Shown here piece by piece: positions 50,324-59,075 of a stretch of DNA of 64,000 bases. The notes beneath the pieces are model-generated. The model did no database searches. It was not told the DNA's origin and saw nothing but the letters and a program-made list of their open reading frames with translations. The stretch's first letter is position 1, and the number at the start of each line of letters is the position of its first letter. Position numbers and translations under genes: made by a program. Origin of the DNA: Oscillospiraceae bacterium (GTDB lineage Bacteria > Bacillota > Clostridia > Oscillospirales > Ruminococcaceae); the NCBI GenBank assembly GCA_902363145.1, contig CABIZB010000003.1, positions 186,001 to 250,000 on the forward strand. The letters are read 5' to 3'.

Positions 50324-51655
50324 ATGAAGATACAGCTTTCGGATCATTTTACCTGCAAACGTCTGCTTAAATTCGTTCTGCCGTCGGTGGTGATGATGAT
50401 ATTCACATCTATCTACGGCGTTATCGACGGTCTGTTTGTGTCGAATTTCGTCGGAAAGACACCATTTGCGGCGGTTAATTTCATTATGCCAGTACTGATG
50501 ATGATGAGCGCACTGGGCTTTATGATAGGCTCAGGCGGAAGCGCCATTACGGCAAAAACTCTCGGCGAGGGCGATAACGCAAAGGCAAACGGCGTTTTCT
50601 CGCTGATGGTATATACCGCTATAATTCTGGGAATTATTCTTACCATGGTAGGTCAGCTTGCCCTGCGCCCCTTGTCGGCAGCTCTGGGAGCTGAGGGGGA
50701 ATTGCTTGAATACTGCGTTTCATACGGCAGGATAATACTTCTGGCACTTACGCCTTTCATGCTCCAGAACGTGTTCCAGAGCTATTTTGTCACTGCCGCA
50801 AAGCCACATATAGGTCTTGCGGTAACGGTTGCGGCAGGCGGCGCAAACATTGTGGGAGATTACCTTTTCATCGCCGTTTTCAAGTGGGGCATAGAGGGAG
50901 CGGCTCTTGCGACAGCTCTCAGCCAGTGCATAGGCGGACTTGTTCCCCTGTTCTACTTTGCACGTAAAAATTCCAGCCTGCTGAAGCTCGGCAAGCCTCT
51001 TATTGATATGAAGCTGCTGCTCGATGCCTGTATAAACGGCTCCTCTGAGCTTATGACAAACATTGCAATGTCGCTGGCAAATATGCTCTACAACTATCAG
51101 CTGATGAAGATAGCCGGTGAGGACGGCGTTGCGGCATATGGCGTTATAATGTATGCGGCATACATCTTTGCGGCAATATATATCGGCTTCTCGATAGGCA
51201 GCGCCCCGGTCACATCATATCATTACGGTGCAAAAAATCACGGCGAGCTGAAAAATCTCTTTGCCACCAGCCTGAAAATACTTGCGGCGGCAGCTGTCAT
51301 CATAACGCTGCTTTCTATCCTCATGGCAGGCAGGCTGACAAAAATTTTTGTAGGCTATGATCAGGAGCTTTACGAGATGACAAGCCACGGTTTCAGGCTT
51401 TATTCCATGTCATTCCTGCTCTGCGGCTTCAACATCTATGCTTCCTCGCTGTTCACTGCCCTTGGAAACGGAGCGGTCTCCGCAGCCATATCCTTCCTCA
51501 GAACGCTGCTTTTCCAGGTAATATCCGTGCTGATACTTCCCCTTATCCTGGGAATAAACGGCATATGGCTGGCTGTTACCGCAGCGGAGGTCATGGCTCT
51601 GGCTGTAACGGTAACGTTTCTTATCAAATACCGAAACAAATATCATTACGCATAA
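50324..51655 (+). CDS. MATE family efflux transporter (second copy)
   Basis: A 443-residue MATE protein of a different subgroup from the first copy: LLKFVLPSVVMMIFTSIYGV, DGLFVSNFVGKTPFAAVNF, GSGGSAITAKTLGEGDNAKA and FQSYFVTAAKPHIGLAVTV. SD GAAAGGAAG precedes the ATG. The gene has its own promoter, a structured leader with a terminator, and a foldback insertion in the 5' untranslated region, so its expression may depend on leader antitermination. Substrate unknown. Confidence 0.92.
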   Translation: MKIQLSDHFTCKRLLKFVLPSVVMMIFTSIYGVIDGLFVSNFVGKTPFAAVNFIMPVLMMMSALGFMIGSGGSAITAKTLGEGDNAKANGVFSLMVYTAIILGIILTMVGQLALRPLSAALGAEGELLEYCVSYGRIILLALTPFMLQNVFQSYFVTAAKPHIGLAVTVAAGGANIVGDYLFIAVFKWGIEGAALATALSQCIGGLVPLFYFARKNSSLLKLGKPLIDMKLLLDACINGSSELMTNIAMSLANMLYNYQLMKIAGEDGVAAYGVIMYAAYIFAAIYIGFSIGSAPVTSYHYGAKNHGELKNLFATSLKILAAAAVIITLLSILMAGRLTKIFVGYDQELYEMTSHGFRLYSMSFLLCGFNIYASSLFTALGNGAVSAAISFLRTLLFQVISVLILPLILGINGIWLAVTAAEVMALAVTVTFLIKYRNKYHYA

Positions 51656-51669
51656 ATAACAAAGAAATG

Positions 51670-51704
51670 GGCTGTTGCAGAGTTGAACTGCGACAGTCTT
51701 TTTT
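51670..51704 (+). terminator. Terminator of the second MATE gene
   Basis: 11-bp stem with wobble pairs, GGCTGTTGCAG / CTGCGACAGTC, then TTTTTT. Confidence 0.88.
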
Positions 51705-51766
51705 GATTTGTCCGTACCTTGTGCATCGCTCCTTTTTGCATATCTCCATACTGTGCTGAATATATA

Positions 51767-51795
51767 TTGTCAGACACACAAAAGTGTATCATAAC
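51767..51795 (+). promoter_or_regulatory. Weak promoter candidate of the SpoIID/peptidoglycan-binding cluster
   Basis: TTGTCA, 17-bp spacer, CATAAC, before the TTG start at 51819. The -10 fits sigma-A poorly; a sporulation sigma factor is possible but no clean consensus is seen. Confidence 0.35.
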
Positions 51796-51818
51796 AATAA
51801 ATATCGGAGGTATGCAGA

Positions 51819-52952
51819 TTGAACGGTAACGAGCTTAACAACATGGCGCAGCGCTACAAGGACGAAATGATGCGCCTTTACAAAAAAAGCGGAGCTTCCG
51901 ACAATGCAGTCGGCACGGCTGGCAGTCAGAGCTTCTCCGCTCCTCAGGAACGTCAGCAGACACAGGCACAGCAAAATCCCCCGTCTATGCAGACTTTCCC
52001 GGCTCAGAACAGCTATCAGGCATCACATTCTCAGCCCTGTCCCTCTTCTCAAAGCGGTACAAGGGATATGTCGGGAACTCCCGTGCCGAATGTACCTAAC
52101 GCAAGCTTTTTCGGCTCGGCAAATCAGAATTCTCAGGGTACAGTCAATATCCCCGTTTCCTGCGAATGCCGCTTTCCCACGGCGGAGAGCATCATAAACA
52201 GCATTGCCCAAACGCCTGTTACGCTGCCTATCACTCCCGAGGATAACCCTCCCCCTGTGGATCAGGGAACGTTCACTCAGGTACAGCCACGCTCATCTCA
52301 GCAGCAGGACACCCGCCAGACCCGTCAGGCTGCGGATAATTCCCGCCGTGTTCAGGTGGATACGGGACTTAGCGGCATCATGCTCAACTCCTCCCCCGAC
52401 GAAGCTACATATACAGTGCCCTCGGAAAGCGAGAACCCTCAGGAGATAATGCCGGATTTTCCTCTTCCCGCAGATATCCCTGCGGACTCATCGGAAGCAG
52501 TGCCGTCAGCAGCCTCGTTCCTGCCGTCAATGGGCTGGGTATCCATGACGGGAGACAACAGCTGGGGATTTTTGCAGTTCGACGTTTTCACCGCAGGCGG
52601 CGCATATCCCGTGCAGGGCGCACTCGTTACTGTAACAAAGCAGCTGCCCTCAGGCTCGGGTCTGGTAAGGATACTTTTCTCAAACAGAAGCGGACGCACT
52701 GCGACCATCGCTCTCCCCGCTCCGTCAAGGTCATTCTCCCAGTCTCCCGGAAGCACCACCCGCCCATTCTCGGAATACAGCGTGACTGTAAGGGCTAAGG
52801 GCTATTACACCATCAGGGACATAAAGATACCCATTTTTGCGGGAGTAAAGACAGTGCAGCCCATTGACCTTATCCCTCTGCCCGAATACGGCGGCATACA
52901 GCCAAGAAACAGCTCTGACAACAGCATAACTGACTCCCCCTCTGTGGGATAA
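51819..52952 (+). CDS. Protein with carboxypeptidase-regulatory-like domain, first gene of the SpoIID cluster
   Basis: A 377-residue protein without a signal peptide or membrane helix. Start is TTG at 51819 with GGAGG 8 bases upstream; the ATG nearby is in another frame. A short helical N-terminus (LNNMAQRYKDEMMRLYKKS) is followed by a ~220-residue Gln/Ser/Pro-rich, probably disordered region. A conserved CRFPTAESIINSIAQTPV segment sits within it. Residues ~245-360 look like a carboxypeptidase-regulatory beta sandwich (AYPVQGALVTVTKQLPSGSG, EYSVTVRAKGYYTIRDIKIP). The SpoIID/PG-binding gene follows 20 bases later. The lack of export signals fits a mother-cell or spore-associated protein, which is inference. 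Confidence 0.72.
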   Translation: MNGNELNNMAQRYKDEMMRLYKKSGASDNAVGTAGSQSFSAPQERQQTQAQQNPPSMQTFPAQNSYQASHSQPCPSSQSGTRDMSGTPVPNVPNASFFGSANQNSQGTVNIPVSCECRFPTAESIINSIAQTPVTLPITPEDNPPPVDQGTFTQVQPRSSQQQDTRQTRQAADNSRRVQVDTGLSGIMLNSSPDEATYTVPSESENPQEIMPDFPLPADIPADSSEAVPSAASFLPSMGWVSMTGDNSWGFLQFDVFTAGGAYPVQGALVTVTKQLPSGSGLVRILFSNRSGRTATIALPAPSRSFSQSPGSTTRPFSEYSVTVRAKGYYTIRDIKIPIFAGVKTVQPIDLIPLPEYGGIQPRNSSDNSITDSPSVG

Positions 52953-52972
52953 CACCTTAAAAGGAGGAGCAA

Positions 52973-54370
52973 ATGACAGGAGAACCCTTTATCCCCGAAA
53001 AGATAACCGTACATCTTGGCGCACCCGATGACAGGAGCGCCATGAACGTTACGGTGAATTTCGTGGACTACATCAAAAACGTAGGCTCCAGCGAGCTTTA
53101 TCCCACATGGCCCGAATCCGCCCTGAGAGCAAACCTTTACGCCATAATCTCCTTTGCGCTCAACCGAATATACACCGAATGGTACCCCTCCAGAGGATAT
53201 GATTTCGATATCACCAACGACACACGGTACGACCAGTATTACGTCCACGGCAGGGATATTTTCCAACCCATAAGCGATATCGTTAACGAGATATTCAACA
53301 ATTATATCCGCAGGCAAGGCTCGGTGGAGCCGCTTTTTGCCTCGTACTGCGACGGTGTGAGAACTCAGTGCCAGGGTCTGAAGCAATGGGGAACGGTGGA
53401 TCTGGCGGAGCAGGGCTATATCCCTTATCGGATACTTACCTATTATTACGGAGACAATATCGACATCGTGCAGAACGCCCCCGTTGCGCCCAATATCCCC
53501 TCATACCCCGGCACGCCAATTCAGATAGGCAGTGCGGGAGACAATGTTATACATATCCAGACACAGCTAAACAGGATAGCGGGAAATTACCCTGCCATAC
53601 CTAAGATAGAGCCTGTAACAGGCTCCGTTGATACCAACACCGCCGACGCTGTGGAAGCCTTTCAGCGGATATTCAACCTCCCCGTAACAGGCGTGGTGGA
53701 TAAAGCCACATGGTACAAGATAAACTTCATCTTCACAAGCGTTACCCAGCTGGCGGAGCTTACCTCCGAGGGGCTTACAATAAGCGACCTGGGGCTTAAT
53801 CTCCCCAAGGCGCTGGTCATGGGCGACTCGGGCGGAAATGTTCGTGCGCTCCAGTATCTTCTTTCGGTAATCGGTGCGTATTATGACGCAGTGCCGCCCA
53901 TAAGCGTAACGGGAACCTATGACGAGGCAACAGCAAACGCCGTATCCGCTTTCCAACAGCTTTACGGTCTGCCACAGACAGGCGAGACGGACAGCAGGAC
54001 ATGGGAGGACATCTACCGTGCCTACAAGGGCATAGCAGACAGTGTTCCCGTCAGCAGTTTCAGGGAAGAGATAGCCCTATACCCCGGAGTAATGCAGCGT
54101 GAGGGTATGCAGAACGAATATGTGCGCATACTCCAGCAATATCTGACTGAGATACACAGGGAATATCCCCAGATACCCCAGGTAAGCGACACGGGATATT
54201 TCGGTCCCGTGACAAAAAGCGCCGTCACCGCATTCCAGCGCACCTTTGGGCTGAATCCCACGGGAAGCGTGGGAGCGGAAACGTGGAGCAGGATAGGCGA
54301 TGTCTATAGCCGTGTAAAGTACGGCTATGTAAAGCCTGCGGGTCAGTTCCCGGGATATACCATAAGATGA
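52973..54370 (+). CDS. SpoIID-like protein with three peptidoglycan-binding domains
   Basis: A 465-residue protein. Residues ~1-165 resemble SpoIID/LytB: ITVHLGAPDDRSAMNVTVNF, VDYIKNVGSSELYPTWPESA, NRIYTEWYPSRGYDFDITND and GLKQWGTVDLAEQGY. Three PG_binding_1 type units follow, marked by GDNVIHIQTQLNRIAGNY / GGNVRALQYLLSVIGAYY / NEYVRILQQYLTEIHREY and each closing with TG-T-D-TW-like segments. There is no signal peptide. SD AAAAGGAGG precedes the ATG. SpoIID is a lytic transglycosylase acting in engulfment, but this protein's architecture is a distinct, widespread clostridial type; spore-cortex or coat involvement is inference. Confidence 0.82.
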   Translation: MTGEPFIPEKITVHLGAPDDRSAMNVTVNFVDYIKNVGSSELYPTWPESALRANLYAIISFALNRIYTEWYPSRGYDFDITNDTRYDQYYVHGRDIFQPISDIVNEIFNNYIRRQGSVEPLFASYCDGVRTQCQGLKQWGTVDLAEQGYIPYRILTYYYGDNIDIVQNAPVAPNIPSYPGTPIQIGSAGDNVIHIQTQLNRIAGNYPAIPKIEPVTGSVDTNTADAVEAFQRIFNLPVTGVVDKATWYKINFIFTSVTQLAELTSEGLTISDLGLNLPKALVMGDSGGNVRALQYLLSVIGAYYDAVPPISVTGTYDEATANAVSAFQQLYGLPQTGETDSRTWEDIYRAYKGIADSVPVSSFREEIALYPGVMQREGMQNEYVRILQQYLTEIHREYPQIPQVSDTGYFGPVTKSAVTAFQRTFGLNPTGSVGAETWSRIGDVYSRVKYGYVKPAGQFPGYTIR

Positions 54371-54388
54371 CGAAAGGACGGTGACAGC

Positions 54389-54925
54389 ATGACGGAAAAT
54401 ATCATACCCGTTTCTCCCGAAGAGCATGGGAAGAACATTTCGGATATACAGACATATCTCAGGGAGATACACCAGAGTGGGGCAAACGTCCGCTCAGTCA
54501 TACCCGACGGGATATACGGTCAGCACACAAGGGACGCAGTTTCCGATTTTCAGCGCAGCATAGGCATTCCCGAAACGGGAGAAGTGAACAAGGACACCTG
54601 GAACGCCATTTTCGCCGCATATGACGATGCCAGGCGCAACCTAAATATGCAGGAGGGCATAACCCCATTCCCCGCCCTTGACGAGATAATGACCGAGGGC
54701 GACAGCGGAACATCGGTGCTTATGCTGCAGGCAATGTTAAACACCATTGCGGGAATGCACATAAACATTGCCATGAACGACATGAACGGATATTATGGCG
54801 AAAACACTGCCCTTGCCGTGTCGGAGATACAGGCAGCGTCGGGACTTCCCCCCACAGGGCAGACGGATATCCGCACCTGGAACACCATTGTACGCATTTT
54901 CAACGCCGCCGCAGAGGACTGCTGA
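54389..54925 (+). CDS. Peptidoglycan-binding domain protein
   Basis: A 178-residue protein of two PG_binding_1 type units: NISDIQTYLREIHQSGANVR...IPDGIYGQHTRDAVSDFQRS and SVLMLQAMLNTIAGMH...MNGYYGENTALAVSEIQAAS, closing with TGQTDIRTWNTIV. No catalytic domain and no signal peptide. SD AAAGGA lies 10 bases before the ATG. It is the third gene of the cluster, 18 bases after the SpoIID-like gene, and ends at a terminator. Confidence 0.82.
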   Translation: MTENIIPVSPEEHGKNISDIQTYLREIHQSGANVRSVIPDGIYGQHTRDAVSDFQRSIGIPETGEVNKDTWNAIFAAYDDARRNLNMQEGITPFPALDEIMTEGDSGTSVLMLQAMLNTIAGMHINIAMNDMNGYYGENTALAVSEIQAASGLPPTGQTDIRTWNTIVRIFNAAAEDC

Positions 54926-54943
54926 GCCTATAAACGCCAAAAT

Positions 54944-54976
54944 GCCCCATGATCTAAGGACCATGGGGCTTTGTTT
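54944..54976. terminator. Bidirectional terminator between the PG-binding cluster and the tRNA-Thr pair
   Basis: Stem GCCCCATG / CATGGGGC with a 10-base loop; T-rich on the plus side (TTTGTTTT) and ATTTTG on the minus side. Confidence 0.88.
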
Positions 54977-55052
54977 TGGAGCTGATTACCAGATTTGAAC
55001 TGGTGACCTCATCCTTACCAAGGATGTGCTCTACCAACTGAGCTAAATCAGC
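54977..55052 (-). tRNA. tRNA-Thr (anticodon GGU), second of two
   Basis: 76 bases with encoded CCA. Acceptor GCTGATT / AATCAGC; anticodon stem CATCC / GGATG around TTGGTAA, anticodon GGT. Identical to the copy at 55109-55184 and downstream of it in the same transcript. Confidence 0.95.
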
Positions 55053-55108
55053 ATATTTGATTTTAGAACCGATGCATGCAGCCCGCATAAAACGGACTGC
55101 ATTACGGT

Positions 55109-55184
55109 TGGAGCTGATTACCAGATTTGAACTGGTGACCTCATCCTTACCAAGGATGTGCTCTACCAACTGAGCTAAATCAGC
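55109..55184 (-). tRNA. tRNA-Thr (anticodon GGU), first of two
   Basis: 76 bases with CCA, identical to the copy at 54977-55052; the 56-base spacer between them is unrelated sequence. The promoter at 55211-55239 faces it. Confidence 0.95.
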
Positions 55185-55210
55185 GACCGCACTAATCAAA
55201 GTGCTTTATT

Positions 55211-55239
55211 ATTATATACTTTTCGACGGCATCTGTCAA
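55211..55239 (-). promoter_or_regulatory. Promoter of the tRNA-Thr(GGU) pair
   Basis: Minus strand TTGACA, 17-bp spacer, TATAAT. Confidence 0.92.
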
Positions 55240-55381
55240 GAGTTTTCGCAAAATTTAATTTTAAATTTTTTATGAAGTGCATTTTAGCCGCTTTCCTGCG
55301 TGATATGACGGCAAAATTATCATCGCAGGACAAAAAAATATTTCTTAATGATAACAAATTATTACAGTTTTAAAGGGGGTA

Positions 55382-55410
55382 TGGAAAAAAAGAAAGAGAT
55401 ATGATATAAT
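55382..55410 (+). promoter_or_regulatory. Probable promoter of the 815-residue solute-binding lipoprotein
   Basis: TATAAT at 55405 preceded by TGA (extended -10 type) with a poor -35 (TGGAAA). Confidence 0.5.
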
Positions 55411-55441
55411 GACATAAGTTAAAGAAAGGACGGTAAGACAT

Positions 55442-57889
55442 ATGAAATTATTAAAGTCTAACAAAACAGCAGCCAAGCGTACCGCCTGCATTCTTACAGC
55501 GGGTATGATGGCTCTTTCCACAGGTCTCTTTACCGCCTGCGGTGATAAAAATCAGGGCAGCGGTTCCAACAGCGCAGTTGTAGATCAGAGCGAGGCTCTT
55601 AAAACTCTTGCATATAAGGTAACTGATGTTCCCATAAATTTTGAGCTGAGCGGCAATGTTACCTGTAAGAACAATCTGTTCTACAGTGTTTCCACCGTTT
55701 ATAACAATGAAGGCGACAACTATTTCTCCGATTCCAGCATTGTTGTATTTGACGCATCCGGAAACACCGTGCTCACTATCCCTGCTTTCAAGCAGACTGA
55801 CCCCAACGAATATGCCTATATCTCAGGCGATGTTTATGCAGATGATGCGGGAAACATCACATTCGTGCTTTCATATAACAAGTACGATGACGAAGGCAAC
55901 AGCGAAAGCTCAAACACCCTTTACACCTATGACAGCACAGGCAATCCGGTAAGCTCTATCGATCTTTCCAAGGTAGTTACTCAGGAAGATAATGACAACA
56001 ACAGATATTTCAACAACTATATAGTAGATTCTCAGGGCAATATTTACATCAGCCTTTCCACCTGCATAAGAGTTTGCGACAAGTCGGGCAATGTGCTTTT
56101 CACCACTCCCGAAGCCAATGGCGACAATGAGTGGCTGAACGGTCTTATCTTCACCAACAACGGTGTTCCTGCCGTATATAAGTATCCCTACAGCGATACA
56201 GGCAGCTCCGCAAAGCTGGTGGAGATAGATTTGAACGCCAAGGGCTACGGCAAGGAGTACGAGCTTGGCTCCAGCATAAACACCATTTACAGCGGCAGCG
56301 GCGATTACCTCTGCTACAGCTCCTCCGATACAGGCATCGTTGGCGTAAGAGCTGACAATCTCCAGACTGAGAGCGTTCTTAACCTCCTTAATCTGGGTAT
56401 CGACAACTCAAACATCAACTCCATGGCTGTAAACGACGACGGCTCCTTTGTTACCGTTGGCTACGACTACAGCGGAATGACTGCACGCTCCACTCTGAGC
56501 CTCATCACTCCCATTGACTCCTCCGAGGTCAAGGAAAAGAAGGTTCTTACTCTGGGCTGCTTCTACATCGACTGGAATATCCGCTCCCAGATAGCTGAGT
56601 TCAACAAGACAAACGAGGATTACACCATCTACGCTACCAGCTACAGCGAGTCCAATGACACCTCCGATTACACAGCAGCGCTCACAAAGTTCAATAACGA
56701 GATACTTGCGGGCAATGTTCCCGATATCCTCCTTATCAACAGCGGAATGCCCTACAACAGCTACGCTTCCAAGGGACTTTTCGCTGACCTTTACGAGTTT
56801 ATGGATAAGGATGACGTTTATAACAGAGACGCATTTATGCCCAATGTGCTGAAGGCTATGGAAAAGGACGGCAAGCTTTACGAGATAACTCCTTCCTTCA
56901 CTGTCCAGACCTATGCCGCAAAGAAGTCGCTGGTAGGCGATGCTACCTCCCTTACCATGGATCAGGCAAACCAGATACTCGCTTCCATGCCCGAGGGCGC
57001 AACCCTTACAAACGACAGCCAGACAATGACTGCTTCTAACTTTCTCAGCACAGCCATTACATTCTCCAACTTCGTTGACTATACAAACGCAACCTGCAAC
57101 TTTGATTCTCCCGAGTTCAAGGCAATCCTGGAGACTGCAAAGAAATATCCCGCTGAGATAGATTATGACGCTCTCTACAACGATAACCCCAACTACTGGA
57201 TGGAGCAGGAGACCGCCTGCCGTGAGAACAGAGCGCTGCTTTACAACGTATATTTCAATGATTTCAACATCTACACCATCACCAGAGACGCATACTTCGG
57301 CGAGGACATCAGCTTTGTAGGCTTCCCCGGTTCGGGCGCCGCAAACGCTACAGGCTCCGTTATCAGCACAGGCTCCGAGATCGCAGTATCCTCCAAGTCC
57401 AAGTACAAAGAGGGCGCATGGGAGTTCATCAAGCAGGTGCTTGACAATGCTGTAAGCGAGCAGTCTTCGGACAATTACGGCATTGCCCTTGCAGACAGCA
57501 CTGCTGCGGCAGACAACGCTGACAAAACCGAAAAGCACCTTATCACCACATACTACGGTCTCCCCGTTGTAAAGTCACAGCTCCAGGCACTCGGTCAGCA
57601 GGCGACTATTCCCCAGACCTATACCGATACTGACGGAACCGTTCAGCAGGTTGACAACACCTACTATGTAGGCAACACCGAGGTAAAGGTAAACCTCATC
57701 ACTCAGGACGAGGTAAATATGCTCATAGATTACTTCTCCACAGTGGGTACCATTGCAAGATACGATGAAAGCCTTACAGACATCATCAATGAAGAAGCAA
57801 ACAATTACTTCAAGGGCACAAAATCCGTTGACGAGACCGCTTCTCTTATCCAGTCCAGAGCAAGCATCTACCTCAGCGAACAGTACTGA
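55442..57889 (+). CDS. Large extracellular solute-binding lipoprotein with N-terminal propeller-like region
   Basis: An 815-residue lipoprotein. The signal ends at the lipobox Cys (FTACGDKN). Residues ~45-360 contain repeated beta-strand patterns with VFDASGNTVLTIPAFKQTD, TYDSTGNPVSSIDLSKVVTQ and VCDKSGNVLFTTPEANGD, which suggest a beta-propeller. The C-terminal ~450 residues form a family 1 substrate-binding fold: KVLTLGCFYIDWNIRSQIAE, FNNEILAGNVPDILLINSG, SKGLFADLYEFMDKDD and SKYKEGAWEFIKQVLDN. SD GAAAGGACGG precedes the ATG. No ABC permease or ATPase is adjacent; a KdpD/KdpE-like pair follows after a terminator. Ligand unknown. Confidence 0.85.
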   Translation: MKLLKSNKTAAKRTACILTAGMMALSTGLFTACGDKNQGSGSNSAVVDQSEALKTLAYKVTDVPINFELSGNVTCKNNLFYSVSTVYNNEGDNYFSDSSIVVFDASGNTVLTIPAFKQTDPNEYAYISGDVYADDAGNITFVLSYNKYDDEGNSESSNTLYTYDSTGNPVSSIDLSKVVTQEDNDNNRYFNNYIVDSQGNIYISLSTCIRVCDKSGNVLFTTPEANGDNEWLNGLIFTNNGVPAVYKYPYSDTGSSAKLVEIDLNAKGYGKEYELGSSINTIYSGSGDYLCYSSSDTGIVGVRADNLQTESVLNLLNLGIDNSNINSMAVNDDGSFVTVGYDYSGMTARSTLSLITPIDSSEVKEKKVLTLGCFYIDWNIRSQIAEFNKTNEDYTIYATSYSESNDTSDYTAALTKFNNEILAGNVPDILLINSGMPYNSYASKGLFADLYEFMDKDDVYNRDAFMPNVLKAMEKDGKLYEITPSFTVQTYAAKKSLVGDATSLTMDQANQILASMPEGATLTNDSQTMTASNFLSTAITFSNFVDYTNATCNFDSPEFKAILETAKKYPAEIDYDALYNDNPNYWMEQETACRENRALLYNVYFNDFNIYTITRDAYFGEDISFVGFPGSGAANATGSVISTGSEIAVSSKSKYKEGAWEFIKQVLDNAVSEQSSDNYGIALADSTAAADNADKTEKHLITTYYGLPVVKSQLQALGQQATIPQTYTDTDGTVQQVDNTYYVGNTEVKVNLITQDEVNMLIDYFSTVGTIARYDESLTDIINEEANNYFKGTKSVDETASLIQSRASIYLSEQY

Positions 57890-57901
57890 TAATAATTTCC
57901 G

Positions 57902-57929
57902 CAGCGGGGCGTATCGTCCCGCTGTTTTT
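57902..57929 (+). terminator. Terminator of the large solute-binding lipoprotein
   Basis: Stem CAGCGGG / CCCGCTG with an inner gcg/cgt pairing and TTTTT. Confidence 0.88.
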
Positions 57930-57935
57930 CTTAAC

Positions 57936-57964
57936 GTGAATTTAGCAATAATGTATGGTATAAT
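57936..57964 (+). promoter_or_regulatory. Extended -10 promoter of the KdpD/KdpE-like operon
   Basis: TGGTATAAT with a weak -35 (GTGAAT) at 17 bp. Confidence 0.6.
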
Positions 57965-57997
57965 GTTAAAAGAGCAACTGTAAACGGAGGAAGGGAT

Positions 57998-59071
57998 ATG
58001 CGGAAGTTCAGTCTGAAAAAGCAGCTCGGCGCTTTGCCCGAGCGGAAAGACTACATCTTCACGCTGGCTGTGCTTGGTGTGGCGTGTGTGCTGAGCGCAC
58101 TGCTGGTAAACTTTGACGGCAGCAGCTATGTACAGCTCATATTCGTACTGGCTGTGGCGGTGATATCACGGTTCACCAACGGATACCTGTGCAGTCTGAT
58201 TTCATCGCTGCTGGGAATGTTCGCCGTAAATTACGCATTCACATATCCCTACTTCAAGCTGAATTTCAGTATTACAGGCTACCCTGTTACATTTGCCACA
58301 ATGCTGCTGGTATCTGTAATAATAGGAATGCTCACCTCTCAGATGAAAGAGCAGAGCAAGGTCTGGGCTGAAATGGAAAAGGAAAAAACAAGAGGCAACC
58401 TGCTCAGAGCCGTATCCCATGATATCCGAACTCCCCTTACATCAATATCTGGCGCTGCCTCCGCAATCCTTGAAAATAAGGACAAGCTTGATGAACAGGG
58501 CATGATGAGCCTTGTTACCGACATCAAGGAAGATGCGGAGTGGCTCATAAGAATGGTGGAAAATATCCTAACCGTCACACGCATAAGCGAGGAAACGGGA
58601 ACTATCAGCAAAACACCCGAAGCCGCAGAGGAGATAATCAGCGAGGCTGTTATGAAGTTCAGGCGGCGCTATGATGTTCCCGTTGAAATAACTATCCCCG
58701 ACGAGCTTATGCTCATACCAATGGACGCAATACTTATAGAGCAGGTAATAGTAAATCTTCTGGAAAACAGCGTGCTCCACGGAAAAACTACTACCCTTAT
58801 AAAGCTGACACTTTCCTCTGACGGGGAAAACGCAGTATTTTCCGTGGCGGACAACGGCAGCGGCATCAACGAGAAAAAGCTGCCAATGCTTTTCAGCGGC
58901 TACTTTATCCACGCAGAAGAGCAGAGCGGAGACGTGAAGAGAAACATGGGAATAGGTCTTTCGGTCTGCCTTACAATAATAAAAGCCCACGGCGGAACAA
59001 TGACCGCAGGAAATCTCCCCGAGGGCGGTGCTGAATTCACATTTACACTTCCACTGGAAAGGGCGCTGTAA
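57998..59071 (+). CDS. KdpD-like sensor histidine kinase (DUF4118 type, truncated N-terminus)
   Basis: A 357-residue kinase. Four closely spaced helices (FTLAVLGVACVLSALLV to TFATMLLVSVIIGML) form the DUF4118 membrane domain of KdpD. The H-box RAVSHDIRTPLTSISGAASA, N-box QVIVNLLENSVLHGKTT, G1 VADNGSGIN and G2 MGIGLSVCLTIIKAHGG follow. It lacks the KdpD N-terminal and universal-stress domains (KdpD is about 900 residues), so it is a compact variant. SD CGGAGGAAGG precedes the ATG. The response regulator starts four bases after its stop. No kdpABC genes are present, so K+ transport control is not implied. Confidence 0.88.
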   Translation: MRKFSLKKQLGALPERKDYIFTLAVLGVACVLSALLVNFDGSSYVQLIFVLAVAVISRFTNGYLCSLISSLLGMFAVNYAFTYPYFKLNFSITGYPVTFATMLLVSVIIGMLTSQMKEQSKVWAEMEKEKTRGNLLRAVSHDIRTPLTSISGAASAILENKDKLDEQGMMSLVTDIKEDAEWLIRMVENILTVTRISEETGTISKTPEAAEEIISEAVMKFRRRYDVPVEITIPDELMLIPMDAILIEQVIVNLLENSVLHGKTTTLIKLTLSSDGENAVFSVADNGSGINEKKLPMLFSGYFIHAEEQSGDVKRNMGIGLSVCLTIIKAHGGTMTAGNLPEGGAEFTFTLPLERAL

Positions 59072-59075
59072 AAAA

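Noticed and set aside
52973..54925. Prophage lysis cassette
   Set aside because: There is no holin, no phage structural gene and no integrase; the SpoIID-like domain and lack of signal peptides fit spore-type proteins better.
56408..57538. 376-codon minus-strand frame opposite the large lipoprotein
   Set aside because: It is a shadow of a gene with biased codon use; no start signals and no recognisable motifs.
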